Positions 62,237 through 64,000 of a stretch of 64,000 bases of DNA are shown piece after piece. Numbering within the stretch: the first letter of the stretch is position 1; every line of letters starts with the position of its first letter. The notes beneath the pieces are model-generated. The model did not search any database and was not told where the DNA came from. It saw only the letters and a program-made list of their open reading frames with translations. The stretch is from an uncultured bacterium (lineage in GTDB: Bacteria; Cyanobacteriota; Vampirovibrionia; Gastranaerophilales; Gastranaerophilaceae): the NCBI GenBank assembly GCA_905215335.1, contig CAJMPQ010000007.1, positions 1 to 64,000 of the forward strand, given 5' to 3'. The position numbers and the translations under genes were made by a program.

Positions 62237-63128
62237 CAATCTTAAATCAAACGTAAAAAAACACATACCAAAAGATTGGCTTTGTGAATTAAGAATATTA
62301 TATAGATTAGCGAAAGAGACTTTTAACGATATCAGAAGAACAGGCTGGGTTAATATTGTAATTATTACAACTATGGCTGCAATTCTTATGATATTTGGAA
62401 CTTGCTTTAGAACAGCTCTTTCTATCTCATCATTTTCAAAAGAACTAGGAAATGCACTTGAAATTTCTGTTTATTTAAAAAATAGCACAGATGCAAGAGC
62501 AGCTAAAGATGAGATAAGCCAAATAAATCATGTTGAAACAATTACGATAATCCCCAAAAGTGAATCTTGGAATAAACTAAAAAATGAAATGAGTTTACCA
62601 AATATTGATAACCCATTACCAGACACTTTACATGTAAAAGTAGACAATCCAGAAAATCTACAAAATGTATTTGATAATATTAAACAAATAAAATCAGTAG
62701 AAGACATGAGTTACGCTAAAGACTTAGCTGCAAAAATAGAATTAGTTAACCATGTTGTAAAAACAATAACTCTTGTTGTTATTTTAATTATGGGATTATT
62801 AACAATAACAATCATTAACAATACAATCCAACTTGTAATTCAATCACGCAAAGAAGAAATTGAGATTATGAGATTAATGGGTGTTAGCAATTGGTATATA
62901 AGATTTCCGTTCATCATGCAGGGTGCATTTTATGGTTTAACAGGTTCATTATTAGCATTGATACCATTAAATTATGTTCAAAATGGGCTTGTAAACGTAC
63001 ATAAGTTCTTTATGATACCATCTCCACCTTATGCCCAAAATTTCGTTATAATTGTTATGTTTACAATGAGTATTTTATTTGGTGCAGTTGGAAGTTTTTG
63101 GTGCATCAAAAAACACTTACAGGTATAA
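62229..63128 (+). CDS. ftsX: Cell division protein FtsX
   Basis: A 299-residue inner-membrane permease-like protein. A cytosolic N-terminus leads to the first membrane helix (about 38-58), then an extracytoplasmic domain (about 65-165, EISVYLKNSTDARAAKDEI...) that contacts cell-wall hydrolase activators, and three C-terminal helices (about 175-200, 225-250, 270-292). EEIEIMRLMGVSNWYIRFPF is the conserved FtsX motif. AGG lies five bases before the ATG. Same operon as ftsE. Confidence 0.95.
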   Translation: MNNNLKSNVKKHIPKDWLCELRILYRLAKETFNDIRRTGWVNIVIITTMAAILMIFGTCFRTALSISSFSKELGNALEISVYLKNSTDARAAKDEISQINHVETITIIPKSESWNKLKNEMSLPNIDNPLPDTLHVKVDNPENLQNVFDNIKQIKSVEDMSYAKDLAAKIELVNHVVKTITLVVILIMGLLTITIINNTIQLVIQSRKEEIEIMRLMGVSNWYIRFPFIMQGAFYGLTGSLLALIPLNYVQNGLVNVHKFFMIPSPPYAQNFVIIVMFTMSILFGAVGSFWCIKKHLQV

Positions 63129-63134
63129 GTATTA

Positions 63135-64000
63135 ATGATAGACAATAATAATATATTATTAATTACTGATTACGAAGATATTGCAAAAGTTATGCTACAA
63201 AAACTAATCTTGTTAAGAGAAAAAGATAGCATAACTATTTGTAATTCTAGAAATGCGAAAAAAAATATAGAAAATTCATTATGTTGCATAGCTATCATTC
63301 ACGAAATAACTGATAATCAAGAAGCAACTCTACGTTTAATAAAATCGATAAAAGAAATAAAAAAAGATATAGAAATAATATTATTATTAAATGATATAAA
63401 ACAAGATTTTATATTAACTGCTTATGATTATGGAATCTTTGATTATTTTACAATTGATTCTCCAGACTATGAAATGCTTATAAAAACGGTTAATTGTTTT
63501 AAAATGAGAACATTAAAAGATATCAGCAGTAGAAATGAAAAATTTCTATATCAACTAGGTGTCATTGATAGCAAAACAGGCTTATATAAATATAATCATT
63601 TAAAAGAAATTTTTATTGATATCTCTGATGATTTAAGAATACAAAATGGTGTTTTTGCCATTTTGACACTAGATGAAAAAACAAAAACTAGAATTTCAAC
63701 AAATAGATTAGCTTGTAATATTAAAAGCAGTGTTCGCGGAGATGATATTATTGCAACAGCAAGAGGCGGAAAATTTTACATGATACTCCCAAACATTGAT
63801 TTGGATGGAACTAGAGCAGTAATATCAAAAATTCAAAGCAAAATGGGGGATGAATTTAAAATCCGTTCCGGCATAAATAAAATAGGAATTCAATCATTTG
63901 AAACCCTTGATAAAAACACTCAAGACAGTTTATTATCAGCAATTCAAAATGATGAACTTTGCGTATCATTAACAGATCAACTAACCAATACAGATTCTTG
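63135..64000 (+). CDS. Degenerate receiver plus degenerate GGDEF protein, C-terminus outside the window
   Basis: The frame is open for 288 codons to the window edge. Residues 1-125 have a CheY-like pattern (NNILLITDYEDIAKVML; IIILL-type strands; DYGIFDYFTID), but histidine occupies the place of the phospho-acceptor aspartate (IAIIHEITD). Residues 140-270 resemble a diguanylate cyclase fold (DSKTGLYKYNHLKEIF; RGDDIIATARGGKFYMILPN), with GGKF where GGDEF is expected, so cyclase activity is doubtful. It starts seven bases after ftsX, suggesting one operon and a link to division or envelope signalling. The Shine-Dalgarno is weak. Confidence 0.75.
   Translation, partial: MIDNNNILLITDYEDIAKVMLQKLILLREKDSITICNSRNAKKNIENSLCCIAIIHEITDNQEATLRLIKSIKEIKKDIEIILLLNDIKQDFILTAYDYGIFDYFTIDSPDYEMLIKTVNCFKMRTLKDISSRNEKFLYQLGVIDSKTGLYKYNHLKEIFIDISDDLRIQNGVFAILTLDEKTKTRISTNRLACNIKSSVRGDDIIATARGGKFYMILPNIDLDGTRAVISKIQSKMGDEFKIRSGINKIGIQSFETLDKNTQDSLLSAIQNDELCVSLTDQLTNTDS

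Overview
The window is AT-rich, gene-dense bacterial chromosome. The gene set fits a gut-type, non-photosynthetic relative of Cyanobacteria (Candidatus Melainabacteria / Vampirovibrionia, probably Gastranaerophilales). This is an inference from several traits together: low GC; superoxide reductase beside ferritin (anaerobe); a scattered flagellar gene set; a long SRP RNA with an Alu-like half; a four-domain S1 protein; a transketolase split into two subunits; and prepilins carrying the motif AFTLAE. No 16S rRNA or ribosomal protein operon is present, so the assignment stays provisional.

Layout. 1-2866 (-): N-terminal 955 codons of a giant secreted adhesin built of GGAI/FxxN repeats like chlamydial Pmp proteins. 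3067-6313: an orphan sugar ABC permease diverging from a phosphomannomutase, then rsfS and rpiB. 6464-8700 (-): a three-gene flagellar block (fliJ, fliK-like, hook/rod protein). 8856-13059 (-): rpsA, a small unknown gene, valS. 13216-20311: metK flanked by three very large prepilin-like proteins that each join a type IV pilin N-terminus to NTAIG-type repeats and a C-terminal S74 (endosialidase-type) chaperone domain; this is the most unusual part of the window. 20477-28404: DHA2 exporter, TPR-like protein, typA, dnaX, LD-carboxypeptidase, tandem Usp protein. 28536-33468 (+): sigma factor, gcvPB, double-cubane dehydratase-family protein, membrane protein, miaA. 33471-37792 (-): YhcH protein, a cysteine-rich 749-residue prepilin, transketolase N-half, TagA-type glycosyltransferase. 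37838-42051: exported and unknown proteins, YbaK, tRNA-Leu(CAA). 42132-49275: ftsZ, nadK, GIY-YIG protein, an exported coiled-coil protein, a REC-PAS-kinase/NarL pair, ferritin and superoxide reductase. 49402-49656: SRP RNA. 49677-53352: polyprenyl-type glycosyltransferase, ChbG deacetylase, secreted two-domain PLD nuclease. 53401-60331: argS, a divergent phosphohexomutase, two PlsC acyltransferases, a HEAT-repeat protein. 60591-64000 (+): transketolase C-half, ftsE, ftsX, and a truncated degenerate REC/GGDEF protein.

Regulatory signals are unusually readable. Most convergent gene ends share a hairpin with A- and T-tracts. Several genes without a Shine-Dalgarno have a TATAAT-like -10 box, often preceded by TGn, exactly six bases before the start codon, which suggests frequent leaderless transcription. 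The dominant surface theme is secretion: a Pmp-like adhesin, four prepilin fusions, a secreted nuclease and several exported unknowns, as expected of a host- or particle-associated bacterium.
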